From positions 85,985,385 to 86,049,384 of the forward strand of contig NC_031768.1 in NCBI RefSeq assembly GCF_001522545.3: a stretch of 64,000 bases of DNA, written 5' to 3'. The position numbers and the translations under genes were made by a program. Below are positions 1 through 14,800 of this stretch, in pieces. Every line of letters starts with the position of its first letter. The first letter of the stretch is position 1. Origin of the DNA: Parus major (Eukaryota; Chordata; Aves; Passeriformes; Paridae). The notes under the pieces are model-generated. The model was not told the origin of the DNA. It ran no database searches and saw nothing but the letters and a program-made list of their open reading frames with translations.

Positions 1-3000
1 AGCAGATCAGTTTACTTTGGAAGACTTACTGCTAATTAATTATGAAGGAAAGAATATTGTGTTTGCCAAAAAACCCGACTCTTCTGACTTGGGGAAAACA
101 GAAACATTTGGTAACCTTCACTTTTATGGGTGGTATGCTGTGCATTTCCCCAAGAATGTGCAATTACAGCTGTATCAGGACTCCACCCTTTTCTGGATTG
201 GAAGGTACATTACAAATGAATTTTGTTTCTCAACCAGTTTCCAGAGAGAGTATTGCAATTTTTGTTTGGAATATATCTTTTGAAATATAAGAATCCTTCT
301 TCAGCTAATGTTTTTTCTACACCTTCTGTTTTCTTCCATAGCTGCAGTTCAGATGAGAATAATCCCCAGGAAAGTTTTATGGAGGGTTAAGAGTGAAAAC
401 ACTTTTATACCAGCTGACTCAACATTTCTTACTCAAGTTGTTTTTACTTGCACTTCTACAACTAAAAATGAAATCTAGTGGATGAAGATGTGGGCCATAA
501 GCCACATTCTTCTCATCCCCTGATTTTTAAGTTCTGGGAGTATTGCTCAGAGATATAACTGCTGCAACCACGTTGATAAACCGTCCTGCAAAGGAAAAAG
601 GAATTACATGAGTTTTGTAAGACTCCTGATGGAAGCAGTCCTCTGTAGAGTGAGAAATGGAACATAAAGTGTTGGGAAAGTGGAAAGATTTGTGGACCAA
701 AATGGTGTTATTGTGCCTTGGAGCTCTTTTAAAAGAAGTAGAGCAATGGAAACAACTGAAAATTTAAGGATCTTGATTACTAATATATAAGTTCATATTC
801 CCACTAGTATCTAAAGATTATATTTAATAAAAGGATTTCTGTGTCAGACTGATACAAAAATATCAAGCTTGTTTGTAACAAGGCACAGTAAACTCAAGAT
901 CCAGTTCACTTTAAAATGATCTGGAAGTTTCTGCTGGACCCTTTCCCTGAATATCTTTGCCAAATTATGGACTATCTGAAACTTTAATACCTTCCCTAGA
1001 GCTATGCACAAATAGGTAATAATTCCTCAGTTTTTCTCACCAAGAATTGAGTGCATATACAGTGCTGATATGTGCTCTAAAGATACTTAGAACAGTTCAA
1101 AGGCAAAACAAACTCTCTTTCCTTCTCTTGGGTCAGATTTTCATTTAAGATTGGAGTGGGATCTGCTTCTGTCAGCTTGTCTGACCTTCCTCCTAAAAGA
1201 GGCAGCCAACCTTACTTTTTCTTTACCAAACCTTTAACTATTTGAATTACAGGATACATTTAGCTAACTGGGAAACCTTTAAATTTGCAAGGCTTTGCTG
1301 CATTGTTTGTTTAGGAGGAGAAACTAACTATAGTATTTCTTTAGTGGAATATGAGGACTATTTTGTTGAATGCAGGGAAAACTCTCATGGTGTTTTCCTT
1401 TGTTTAACATATTTAAAATCTGTCTTTCCAGTAAGTTCTCATTCATGTAGAACATTTTGTCTCTACAGGCTGCTCTTTCCTGTTGCTTTTCTTGCTTTCT
1501 CTGCTTATTGCTTCACAACTGCAGCCAGTCAATTCCTTTCAAAACTAGTCCATGATAAAGACAACCTTTTTTTTTTTTTTTTGCCTTTTTTTAAGCTTTA
1601 ACAGTTGGTATATAAAGGGGATTTAATTGAAATAACTTGAAAGAAGAATGCTTAGCTCTCCCATCTGGGATAACCACACCTGAAATAGGAGGTAAACCTA
1701 TTACCTAAACCTGTAGCCTTAGTTTACAGCAGCAAATTTTAACATAATAATATTCAAGCTTGATTAAAACCTGTTGTTTTCTATTGAAAATCCACAGCTC
1801 CATGAATTATCCTAATGGTTAATTAGTCACAGTGTTAAATAAAAAATTATTTGTAATCTGAATTCATTTAGCTTCAGTTATTTATGTCTGGATTTTGTCT
1901 TTTCTCTCATCAATGCCATGTGTACCCTCAAATCCATGGAATACAGTGGAGTGTATTGATTTTCTCTTGAATAAACTGTAGGATGCATTGAAATCTTGCT
2001 AAGTGGTGCACTTTCTAGTCCTTGGTCAATTTGTTCAGCTTTCTGCTGAATTCTCTTCAATTCTTCAGTTCTTTCTCTTGTGTGGACCTTGGACAGAATG
2101 GAAGAACATTTTTGTGCCAGTGGATTGATTTTATTTTCTACATTCTGCTTTAATATCAGGGTTTTTCATTGTTCTCAGAGTTGGATTATACTATGAGTTT
2201 GTGCTTGGCTGATTCAATGGTAATTATTGCCAAGTGCTTAGAACATAAGTATTTTGGTTGCTTTTTTCTTTAAGTACAGCATACTCAGGAACACAGACAA
2301 GCTGCAATGAAAACAAGAGTGTTACCTCTGCCTATTCACAGTTTGTAATGCCAAAATTTCAGTATTGTTGAAAAATATGTCCATTCTGAAAGAACTCTCA
2401 GTAGACATAGTGTGCTTTTTTTACAGAAAGGAAAATAAACCACACAAAAAGGAAGCTTCAGTTGCATATATGAATATCTGTTAAATAATTTGTGAGTTAC
2501 ATCTTCATTGTGGTTTGCTATTCTGAAAATGGTTAGGAAAGACCAAATACATTTATAATAAATTTGCTGCATATTCCTATTTCAACACTTTAATTTCTGA
2601 TTATGAAATGAAAACCAAGCTGATTCTGATTTAAGTAGGAATTTGAGATGCTACCAGTTAAAAATAAAACATTTTGCTCCATGTTAATCAACATCAAATG
2701 TGTAAGTCCCTTTGAGTCTTGCCATCTACTTCCATGTTTTATTAAATATTTAAGTTGCTTTCTCACTCTCATTTTTATTCTGTATCCTTCACTATCATTA
2801 GTCTTTCCTTGTATGTTCTGGGTAATCTTTCCTTTCTCTTTCTCTGTGGCAGATGTCTGTTACCTGTCATGCAGCTTCAGTAGGATTGCAGGTGGATTCT
2901 GGTGAATGTAGCAGTGGTGTTTATGGGCAGGATCTTGGGTAGGCTGCTGTGCTGCTCTGGTTGGGAAGAGGACATTGACACAGACTGCTTGAAAATTTTC

Positions 3001-5815
3001 AGCTCTTATTTATCAAGGGTAAATGGGCAACTGGTTTGGTGATCTGGATTTTTTTCCCTGCTGTTTTTAACTGTGGTGTTGTAGCTTTGGAAATTCTGCT
3101 TATTTTTCCTGTTCCTGATGGATATTTAATTATTCTTATTGCACATAAACCCTTCAAACAGAAAAGGAAAGCCAAGAGTGCAGTGGTTTGGTGTGGGAAT
3201 GTTCAAAGAGCACTGATCTGTGTTGTCAGTCCAGTTGAAGGAGGATTCCTGTTTGAAGCCTGCAGCTGGATTTGCACACCACTTAAATTCCTTAGTGGTG
3301 AGCTGTGGGAGAGACTGGGACAGCATTTTCCAGTTAAACTTTGCAGTAACACCAACCCTGCTGTGGGGGGTAGAAAAAGGTTTGAAGTGTGGGAATCTCT
3401 TTTTTGACTGGTTATTTTGTTATACTTTGTTATAATGATGAGTTCTGGAAGAAGGGTTGCAGGAGCAGTAAATAAAAATAGTGTGAAGGGGGTGTTTTTA
3501 AGATAGTATTTATAGTGTTGCATTGCTAGTGACTTTAGTTATTTTATTTTGTTTTTTTGTGTGAATCCTTGCATTTTAAAATGGAAAGCATTTATGGTTG
3601 ATTTAATTTTGTTTTGCCTGCTACTCAGCAGTTTAGGTCTGTGTTTAAAAGTAAATTGTAAGGGAGAACAAACACTTTGTTATCTTTTTGCTCTATCAAG
3701 CTCTGTGACCTGTTAGAATCTTTATGTTCAAGCATAAGTTAAGTGGCCAAGTTGAGTCACTGTGTAGTCTGTGTTATGCTCCTGTTACATAATGTAACTC
3801 TATTTCAGTCTGAGTAGAAAATAATTTAACGTACAAAGTAAATAATTTTCACTGAAGATTTCCACAAGCCATGTATATGAGTCCTACTATTTCAGCACTT
3901 TGTCATCTTCCAGGTAGAAAGGAAACCTTGTGAACTTATTTCCTAAAGTGGTAGTGTTTGTTTCTTGTGATTTTTTAAAGAAGAGACTCAACTTGTTTGG
4001 GGGTACATTTTCTGCTAGGAAAAGCAACAAAATCACAGATAGCAGCTTGTACCTACGCAGTCCATCAGAATGTGTCTGTAAGTCTGCTGCTGATCTCAGG
4101 TGCATAGATTGCTTTATAACAAACTCTGGACTGCAGTTAACAGGCAACGTGAATTTCTTAAGTCAGTAGGTAGATGAGAGGAAAAGGACTACTTCCCTCC
4201 TTTTTTTTTTTTTTTTTTTTTTCTTTTTAAAAATGGAGCTTTCAGTTATTTTTCAGATTTTGTTAAAGATGGCTTTTTCCATCACCTGTGCTATTAAAAA
4301 TAAGCATGTCACCTTTTATGAACTATTGCACTGGGGATACACAAAAGCTCTCCATCCCTAGTCAAGAAAGACACTAATTTTTCCAGGCCCTCCATTCCCT
4401 TAGAATCCAAGACATATTACAGGTCCATGTGAGGGGTAACACCAGTTTCCAGAAACAAGATGTTTTCAAGGTCTTAAACCTGTTGTGTGATACTTCAAAT
4501 GCATTTTAAAAAAAAATAAATATAGAAATAAGGAAACTGTGGAGCAAAAAATCAATGACAGTCATAACCTGTTTAAAATTCTACTAGTTGGACAATTAGT
4601 ATCAATTTTAGGGTATACAAGTTGTTATATATGATGTGTGTACAGAACTCTTTTTGTGCATGTTTCAACCTTCCAGAGCAGTGTCTGTGTTTGCTGGAGT
4701 AGTTTGTCTTTAAGGACATCTGATTTGTCATCTGCTTGCCTGAAGTTGAGTCAAATGTGGGTTTGCTAAGGGTTAAGGGGACTCAGGCTTTTCTTCTCTC
4801 CTTAGCTCTGTGTTCTGTAATCCAATTTTCATGGCATGTTTTTTGCAGAAACCCCAGCTCTGCTCTCTCCTTCTCTCTCCATCTCTGGTTTCCCTTGTTA
4901 GGATTATATTCAGCACTGGCTGCCAGCTTGTGACTTCACATCGTTGGACATTTATGGATACCTAGACCAGACAGAGAATTTCCTGTTTAAATTGAAATTG
5001 TGGCTTGCCCTGCTTTTCTGCATACTATTAAGAAACTATATAATGTTTGTTTGTTTCCCACATTAAGTATCTTCTTCCTGATGCTTTCTCACTTCCAGAG
5101 AGGTCTTTGTGAAAGTTGTGTTGAAGGAAAGAGCACAACTGTGGTTGGCAGAATATGTGCTTAATAGTCAATTAACATTTCCCTTTCGTGGGGTATGTTA
5201 ATTACCCCATGAATTACATAAAATGCTCAAAATTGCACTTTATGTAATAATTCATTATCATACAAAAGGAAATGGGAAGTCTATATGGAACACAACTTGG
5301 AACAAAAAATTAGAGATGCCTTTAGGAATTAATGTCAGATGTTGCAAACACAGATTTTCTCAGATATTAACAGTAGTTCTGGAATGTCTGGCAGGAAGAG
5401 AAAATGATGTAGGTTTGACTCCAGAACAAAACTGAGTTAATTTGGAATCGGGTATCCTATGAAGGAGCAGGGACTTTACTGAATCAATCTGAACTGTGTT
5501 AAGCCTTCAGGTATAAACTGTCTCCTAGCCCTGTCCCAACAGAGGTTTGTAATCCAGTAATGATGCCTTTGGTGCTTTCAAAATCTTTTCAAAACAGTTT
5601 AGTAAGGGGACTAAACCAGAGTTCAGTCTTATTTGTGACAGAATATGGTGTTTTATTTTTAATATCTTGTGACTTGGTTTCATCTGAAATGGAAGTAATG
5701 TCTAACAGTCATTTTTAAGTCTTGATGATGAAGTTGTTGTCTGAGAATATCTTATGCTCTAATGCAAACTGTTTAATAGGAATAATTAATTAATCTGTTT
5801 ATTTTGCTTTTGCAG
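1..5815 (+). other. TULP3 intron 1 (3' part)
   Basis: No exon is supported here. The sequence is AT-rich with T-runs (1568-1583, 4201-4222) and no CpG island, so the TULP3 promoter and first coding exon lie upstream of the window. The open frame at 17-283 has no recognisable homology and no splice or codon-use support. Confidence 0.7.
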
Positions 5816-5867
5816 CATCTTTGAGGATGAAAGCATGAAATTACGGCAGCTGAAGCTACAGAATCAG
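5816..5867 (+). CDS. TULP3: TULP3 coding exon 2
   Basis: The acceptor TTTTGCAG precedes 5816 and the donor GTAAAT follows 5867. The 52 bases begin with the third base of a split codon, then encode [17 protein letters not shown]. This matches the MKxRQxKL segment at the start of the conserved TULP3/TUB N-terminal helix that contacts the IFT-A complex. The missing first exon must end two bases into a codon. Confidence 0.93.
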
Positions 5868-8800
5868 GTAAATGATAGTGCTGAAGTTGGTAAAAAAAAG
5901 TATAGGAAATCAAACAGCCCATTAGAGACTTGAGAAATGGGGGTGAAGTGCTAAAATGAGGGGTTGGTCTAATGGACTTAGAAGATTTTCATGGTTTTCA
6001 TTAGTTAAAGTCAACCTTGCCATGGTTTGTAGACTTGATGTATTTGATGAATTTATTTTTCATATGTTCTCTTATTTCATTGGGATTGAGTTGTTAGAGA
6101 GCAGGAATAAATCAAAAGATGGGAAGACTGCAGGGAATTAGTCTTTTTTTGCATCAAAGGAATGGTTTCACCTATAATGATCTCTTTAACACTGCTGTTG
6201 AAAAGGATTCCAGCCTCTTCTGACATTTTTTTGTTTCCTACGCTGCAAATATTTGCAGCCAAGCATGGGTCAATTATTAGGCTATAGGTCTCAGTTTTTG
6301 AAGTGCTGTTTGCTGGATGCTTACATTACCATATTCTTCAAAGCAATGAAGTGTCCATCCTTAATATTCTTTCTCTGTGAAATTTCAAATGCTTATGAAG
6401 GAAGATGTGAGACTCAGGATTCTCTAACTGGCCATTTCACATGGACCACAGATCACTGTTTTGCATTAAACTCATCTTGTTTAAATTAAAGTATGGTTTT
6501 TAGGAAGGTGCTTTCTCAGCTGAGGATCTTTAAGTCCAGAACCAACAGTCTTCAGGGAACTGTTGCAGTGGGTAATAATCCTCTTTATCAGAACCTGGTC
6601 ATTATTTGTAGTCGGAGTTTGCTAGGCTTTGATTTCAGGCACTGAATTTATTACCAGCTTTAGCTGGGTCTATAAAGGCATTTATCTAAAACACTTCAGA
6701 GTCAAGAGGTAAAATGTATGTTTGGTCATATTTGTGGAAGTTATGATAGTCCTTTATCTCTAGACTATCAAGTGACACTTGTTTAAAAACAAACAAATCA
6801 TTTATTTAAAAATAGAATTAATTAAAATAATCTATAAAAGAGCATTTAGTGTCAAATGCCATTTGGTAAGAAGTTCCAAAGCTATGGATGGTGTGACTAC
6901 TTGGTGATGAACCTCAGGGTCTGTTTTAGAACTGATCTTGGGTCATAAGCTGGTAATAATCACTGTCTCCTTGTGCTGGGTACTATGATCAGTGTTTGCT
7001 TAGCATCAGGCCTTGCCCTGGGGATGCATGGCTATTCCTCCAAAATAAAGCTGCTGGACTGGGTGGAATTCCCTCAGAGCAACTGTCAGTTGCATCATGA
7101 AGAGGTCAGTTTAAATAATTAGTTTCCTTTTGCAAATTTGTTTCCATCTTTCTTGGATTTGCTTGAGATTGTAATCATCTCCAAAAGAAAAAGCTAGACA
7201 ATTTTACTAAATATATTTTAATACCCTGCCCTTTGCAAATGAAATTAGTTGGGAAGTGCTAACCATCTCTGATTTAGGATTTTAGAATTAGGTTTGAATA
7301 TTAAAGTCTACTTTTTCATGAAAAGTACTGTGCCTTCTGAAGAAACAAAGGTCAATAGATCACTACCAAATATGATGGACTCGCTGCTGATTTTAGTTGA
7401 TACCTTGCTTGATAAATTTGTCATAAACAATTATAGGATTTGGAATTTAAAAATGAAAAATGTTTTAATCCAGCAGGATTATATATAGAATCTCTGTCAT
7501 ACAGAGAATCTGGAATAAGCCATAGCAGAGACATGTCTGTCCATCCATCTTTATGATGGGTTTGGAAACCCTGTAATTGCAGTAAAATATTATTTATAAT
7601 AGTGCATGACATCAAGTTCCATCTTTGGGCCAGCTCTGCCAGCAGGATGCTTTTTTCTGCTGGACTACTGCCTTTTCCTTGAGGCAAGAGCTTGTGGTTG
7701 CTCAGGCAGTGCTTATTTCCTCATTAGTAGAGTATTTTTAAGTCTTCTGAGGCATCTGCAGCTCCAAGTGCAATGCTGCCATCTCCCTATGCAGGGGAAG
7801 CACGAAGCCTGGCATGTTTCTGAATTTTGAATTTCTGATGTGGTGCATTACTCTTTGACCATGGAGTTTCACTGGTGCCATTGTCACTGCTGCCCCAGCA
7901 TGAGCTAAGGGGCAGCTGGAAGAGGAGAAAATGTTCCCTAGCTAGGATTCATCCTGCATGGCCTGCTAGGGTTAGAAGTGTACCAACGAATAAGTAGCAC
8001 AGGATTGCGCCTTCAAGACTGGAGTGGTTGGAACGTTCCTCAGTATATCAGCTTCCTGCCATCACAGCTGAAGAAAGAGAATACTAAACTAGTTGTATTA
8101 ATAGTACACTAGATATTCTCATGTGACTTCTTGAAAGCTCATTTGAATAGGAGTTGGTGGTTGTGATCCTCAGTTGTCTGTCCTATATTCCGATGTTACG
8201 GTTTTCTAAGATTTTTCTGGAAGTATTTAATGCATGGAGTGCACAAAATCCCAAAGAAATCATAATAATTAGTATGTGTTATTTATTTAATGGGTGCCCT
8301 GTTCATGAACTATCTACATTCTATGTAGTAATAGTATATGAGTTTTTACTGTTACACAGAGCTGGAGGAAAAGGCTAATTAGTTGACAAAATGAAACAAA
8401 ATACCCGTTTCCTTTTTCTACTTCCTTAGTGGAATACTATCGGGAATACATGGTACTGAAGGGCAGGCTGCTCTGCCACCGTATGGAGAGAAAATGAACT
8501 ACTGTTTGCTGTCCTGATAGTGGACTTGCACATATTTTTTCCATCTCAGTATGCAAAGTATTAAAGAGAAGCCTTTAAAAAAATACTAAGTTATGATCAA
8601 GTTTAGTCACTTTGATTATCCTGTAGTTCTTTTAAGAAAGGAAGTTCAGTCACATCTACCAGCAGTAAACTGTATTTTAATATAAGCTGACCTGATTGGA
8701 TTTGTGAGTCCTAGAAACTCTGATGTAACACAGTGTATAAGAATAACAACTAAAATTTAGACTGATGAGCAGTGAAATGTTTAAAAAAGCTTATCTAATA

Positions 8801-11800
8801 GAATAATCTACTAAATAACTCTTGAAATTGATATACTGTGTTCATCCCAAATTCAATTTTGCATTCTAACAGGAGCTGTATATTTTCTTATTTTCTTCCT
8901 GCTTTTAGGTTGTGTCTGTTTTGCTCTTTGTTTTGTTTTTGTTTTTCTTGCCTATTTGTCAGGTAGTGAAGCCTTGACAACAATTTTTCTCAAATCCTTA
9001 TTCTCAGTGCAATGTTTTGATTCTTGTTTTTTTTTTCTTTCCTTCAGAGAACTATAAACTATAATTACATTTTTTTACTTTTCTGCAGCTTTAATTTTAA
9101 AAAGGAATGAACAATACAAACCAATGTAAATTCTTCTGAAAGGTCTGACTACCTTCTTAGAAAGCAGATCTGCAATTGGCAGTTTCTAAGAATTCAATTT
9201 TACTGCTTGTGTTTCTTTTCTTATTCTAGACCAATGTGATATTCTCTTTGGAATTCTGTGTAATTTTTGCTTTGCAGGATAATCCTTGCAAATAATTCTG
9301 CAGTAGCAAACACTACCTGTATTGTAGTCCAGTCTTCAAAGAGTAATTCTGAGTTTAAATTAGAAGAGTAATTTTGTTTCAAGGTGTTTTTGTTTCTTGT
9401 ATTTGAGGTTTTGTATGTTTGGTTTGGTTTGGAGTTTGGATGGTTGGTTTTTTTGTTTTTTGGCTTTTGCTTTGTTTTTTTTTTTTTCTTTTAGATAAGT
9501 AAAAAAGTGAAAAAGCCAGACAGAATAAAGAATCAAGGGCTGAGTTGTGTTGAAATTCCTCAGGGAGAGGTTGCCTGAGAAACTAATCTCACTTGAGATA
9601 AAAAAGACTAATAGGAGGAAAAAAAAAAAAACAATAAGAGAAAAAGAATAACAGGAGAGGAAATGGCTCCAAAAATGTCTATGTCTCAAGTGGATTGAAT
9701 TGTTGGTACTGATAAATTGTTTATCTGGTGGATGCATCGAGACTGAAAATAATTTGATGGAGAAATGGTTTCTGTCATCAAAAACAATTTTCAGGGGTGT
9801 TCAGATACCTAAGAAACAGCCATGGATAAACTGCACCTGCTGTAAGGAGCTTGCACATTGTTTGCATAATGGTGCATAATACTAGAATATGATTTTTCCT
9901 TCTTCATACATCACCTTTGTTTTTAAGGACTAAGGATGTCTGTCTTTAAAATGACACCATGTCCCTTTTTGCCTTGATTTAAGTCTGGAAGTTGTTTCTC
10001 TTCTCGTTGAGAAGGAAATATTAAGTATCGAAAGTATATGAATCTTGGAGAAATAATGTTTTAATTTTTAGCATTTGGACTTAGCAGTCTTTCCTTTCAG
10101 TCTTGAATTATATGGAAAAAATTTGCAAGGTAGATCAAATTTCCTTTTAGTAGATCATGCCTATTTGAATTATTGTTATTTATTTATTTGTCTCCGCAGT
10201 TTAAGTCTTATCTATCAGCATTGGTTTCTGGGAACTATTTGCTTTAAGTTCTCCCTATAAGGTGATACCTTTTGAGATAAAAACCTTTTCTTTTGCAAGT
10301 CCTGACTCTTTCATACTGGGTTATGGATGACTTATGGTTATTTGTGTTAAGGATTATGGTTATGGTTATTTGTGTTAAGGATTGCTGCAGTTGAGACTGG
10401 GTGAAAGGATTTAACCAGTAGTCTCAAGACAAGTCAGAAAATAAGCAGGTGCCCATGTCAACCTCTCATGGAGAATCAAAATCATTATCTCACTCCAAAA
10501 CCACAGTAATATCTGTGTAGGATTTTTGTAAGAGCTTGCAAGAGTATTTCAGGTTTATTTGAGATTCTGATCAGGGACATGTCATTGCCAGTGGCTGAGG
10601 AGCAGAATCTGCCTCTCTAGATGTGATTACTCATCTCTGTTTCCTGCTTTTCTTTATTCCACAGAGAGCCCTTCTAGAGAAGAAGCAGAGGAAGAAACGT
10701 CTCGATCCGTTGATGGTACAGCCAAATCCTGAGGCCAAGCTGCGCAGGTCAAAGCCCAAAGGGAGCGAGGAGCAGACTCCTTTAGTAGAAACTCCTACCC
10801 CTGTCCACAGTGATGTTGTTTTACATGGTAAATAATCAACCTGATTGCAACAGGGTTCTCCAAAATCCCAGTGCATGCATTATGTCACAGACGGGTGCTT
10901 ACATTGCTGTGGTAGGGGTCAAGTGATAAGATTGATTACATACTTTTCTATAAACAAAAGTTGAATTATAGTACAGTATGGTTGAGCAATACTAAGCTGT
11001 GAAAGCAAACAAAAACCTCACCTGGATTTTTGTGACAACTGTGAATCTTCATGTGCCCTTGAGTAATTTCTTCCTTGGGTTAGGCTGTAAGAGCTGTAGA
11101 AATTTTTATAAAGGTGGGGACATACAAATCCAAAGTAAAAAAAAAATCTCCTAAAGAAAATAATTCCATAGTGACTGCTTGTATGGTGTTTCCTTGTGAT
11201 GTCATGGCATTCTTCACCTCAAGGTTGCATATGACTGAATGATAAAGCAGAGAAAGCAAACAAAAAGTGTTGTGAATGCTGTTAGGCTCTTGATGGTTTT
11301 TACCTCATCTGTTGTTTTCTGTGGGCTTCATTGACACAACTGAAACATGACAGGTTACAGTGGTCCACAAAGTCACAAGCACAGAGTGCTGTCAGGGCCA
11401 AAGACAATAACTTGGTGACCTCAAAACATGGCAGTAAAATAGTGACCATTATTTTAGGACTGAAAATAAATGCAGTAGTGAGAGCCTTAAGACTCCCATG
11501 TCGCAAGGAGATAAAAAGAGCAGCAATGAAATCCTTACATTTTAGCAACAGGGAGTTTTTTATGAGAGCCAGGATCCCATCAGCCTATCAAGAAAATAAT
11601 GTGAACCATTCTAAGGCTTTGATATATGTGCTATTTCAGGGTGTTATAATACAAGCATTGTGTTAATAGCAAATTAAAATGAACAGTAGAATTTTAAAGC
11701 TCCAAACAGGGGGTGCTACCTGTTTTGAAGATCACAGTTGGAACTATGCTATCCCTTCTCTCTTGAATATTTTTCTTGTTCTCCAGATGCCTTTCAGGAT

Positions 11801-14800
11801 CATAGGATGGGAAGGAAAGTGGTGGTGTTTATGGTAGCATTTATGTGTTTAAAATCAGGTGTAAGAAAGCTTCTCTTAAAAGACACTCTTAAGAAGAGAA
11901 TGAGAGATAAGAAAGGTATAACTTTTAAGGTAGGAGTCCAGTAAGACTCAAATGAAAACTTAACTGCTCATTCACTACCTTTCATAGTTCTGAGGCTTCC
12001 TCAGTGCAAACAAGTCCTGTTAAGAAGTGATAACATCAGTAAGCATGTCAGAAATACAATGCCTAGATAAAGCAGTAAAGTTTTAAGAAGGAATACAGTG
12101 GGAAAACAAGAAATCCAAAGCTGTAACTACACTTGCATATCGTGTGCTACCTATTAGGTGTTATGCCAGACCCTGACATCAAGATGCCTCCACCAACTGA
12201 GAAGTTTGGTGCACAGCTGTGTTGTATGGTTTAAACATGGAAATTTCATTCTAACAAAAAGATAGAGTTTTTTTCTGTCTATGACTGTAAATACCTTTAT
12301 CAAATTGATTTCTGGTGTTCACTGTAGGGTACTCACTGGCACAGGAGCAAACAAACAACGTGAAGGAAAAGAAAATAAGAGAGCTGTCTGTAATTCAATT
12401 GAAAACTATCAATGTTCATGACAAATACAACTTGTTTTAATTGCTTAAGTCCTTGTAAAAAGCTACATAAAATCACTATATTTAAATAGGGATAAATGGA
12501 TAACTGATATGTTTAAGGTAATAGGCAGTCTGTACCAGAGTCAGGCCTGACTCCTCCCAAGCAGTCTGAAAAAAATTGAACAAGTATATTTCAGTACTTT
12601 AAACAGAGATACTAGAGGAAGGGAAGATGCATCCTGGGATGCATCTTTGGCCATAAAAAATTAGACTTTGGAATTCTGTTTCATTTTGGCCTGCAGGCAT
12701 TGATGGACCAGCTGCCTTCCTGAAATCAGAAGTGCAGGATTTGGGAACCAAGCTCCAAACTCTGTCTGTTGGATCTACCAAACCAGAAGACAATGCAGAT
12801 AAGGAAAATGATGGAGAGACTGTAACAGATACAGCAAGCAAGCCAGATCTGCAAGAAATATTACAGAAACGAGGTAAGAGTTAATAATGGGTAAATGTCT
12901 TTTTTGGGGCTCTTCTACTTTTATAACTTTATTTCAGTAGCATTAAAAAATGAGGACTCATTAAACAAATGTCTGTAGGATATCACTTTTAAAAAAGATT
13001 CTACAGCATGTGGAAGTGCAGTGCTGCAGTTCCCTTTCCTGATATTATTTGAATGTACCAGTTATATTTTAAGAGTTTCTCAATGTACTGTATAATTTCT
13101 GGTCTTTCCAAGGAAATTGCTGACAAAATGCTATACCACACTTTGCTAAAGTTTGGGGTGTTTTTATTTCAGGTACGTTATATAAGATGCTTGAATACTT
13201 TGACAACAGCAGGACCATTCATTAAATGCCATGATTTAACTCTTTAGGAGACTTAACAGGAAAGGTGTTTTTTTCTGGGTCAGAGTCTGTCACAGTCAGC
13301 AGTTTTTGAGTTATATATTTAATAGTTATATCCCATTGTGTAATTCCCTAGTGGAGTGTCAAGCTCTGTCTGCCAAGTATCTTAAGTTGCTACCAGTACT
13401 ACAGGAAACCTTTTTTTGTTGCATGCAGCCTAAGCACTTTGCAGCAAAATAATGGCTAGTGTTTAATTTAGTATACAGCTTGTTTTTATTCTGCAGAGTT
13501 TGTCTCCTAAAATGTTTCCAGTACACTGCATGTATTGAGGTATCACTTTCAGAGGTATTCTCATCTAGTTGTCAGATGGCACAGCTGCTTACCTATGGAT
13601 AGCAACATTACACAAGAGTTAGAAAGGGAAAGATGAGAGAATATCTAGTAACTTCAGGGGAAATTAGTGGAGATGGAATATAAACAGTGAATTTTGAAAT
13701 TGGCTGGAGTACCAGGGTCAACGCCTTTCCTCTTCCCAAATGTCCTTTCAGAAGTTTACTGACAGGTTTTTAAGACTGGATTTTTCTGTTTTATCTGAGA
13801 CTTCCAGTAGTGCCCTTCTCTGCAGTGTCATGTCAGAGCATTGTTATAATATATGTTCTCAGAAAATAATTCAGTTAAGCAGGCTGTGTTCAATGTGTAT
13901 AATGCTTTAGATACATTTTCTTTCTACAGTCAAATCAAAGAAAATAATCAAAAGACTCAATCAAACAAAATCTCAGATGCACAGAATCAATTTGGTTGGA
14001 AAAGACCTTTGAGGTCAGTGAGTCCAACCTGTGACCTAACACCACCTTGTCACCTAGACAATGGCACTTAGTGCCACATACTGTCTTTCCTTAAACACCT
14101 CCAGGGACAGTGATTCCACCACCTCTCTGGGCAGCTTTTTCCAACTCTGTCAACCTTTTTGTGAAGAACTTCTTCCTAATGACCAATTCATGATACAGCT
14201 CTAAGCGGAAGGACACAACAAATAGTAATGTGTACAGAACCTCTTCATAAATGTCTTTATGCACAGTTATTTTGGTTATATACCCACAGTCATTTCTACA
14301 TGACTGTCCTTAGGTTAAGATTAAATAAGTCCTGAAACTTCAGTCTGTGTTTCAGTTTTAGAAATCAAGTCATTATTAGTATTTATGTACCTGAGTTTTT
14401 GGTACTGATGGAAGAACAGGAGGGGCTCTTGCTGAAAAACTGACATACTCTGTTTCAGTGTGTGTAAGACTGAGGGAAAGTGGTAAAGGATTAAACTGTA
14501 CAGAGCCCAATTTATGGGATAGGTGTCAGCATATCAATCTGGATTTCCTTTTATTATTGTTGTTCTTAAGACATGGAGAACTTTTTTGCATGAAAATATG
14601 CAAAATTAATTCAATGGCAACATAAACTAAGCAATATGTTATGTCATGGAATATCAAGTAAAATCCATATTAATAAAGGCCTGACAGCTGCTTAATCACA
14701 GCACAGTGACTGCTGCAAAATATCAGTAGGAATTTGAATTACAAGGCTCAGGAAGAGATATAACACATGAAGAAAATCAGTTGAAACAGAAAATAAGAAT

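Noticed and set aside
17..283. 88-codon plus-strand open frame at the window edge, considered as the missing TULP3 first coding exon
   Set aside because: It has no similarity to the TULP3 N-terminus and no suitable donor or phase. The real first exon should lie in a CpG-rich promoter, which is absent here.
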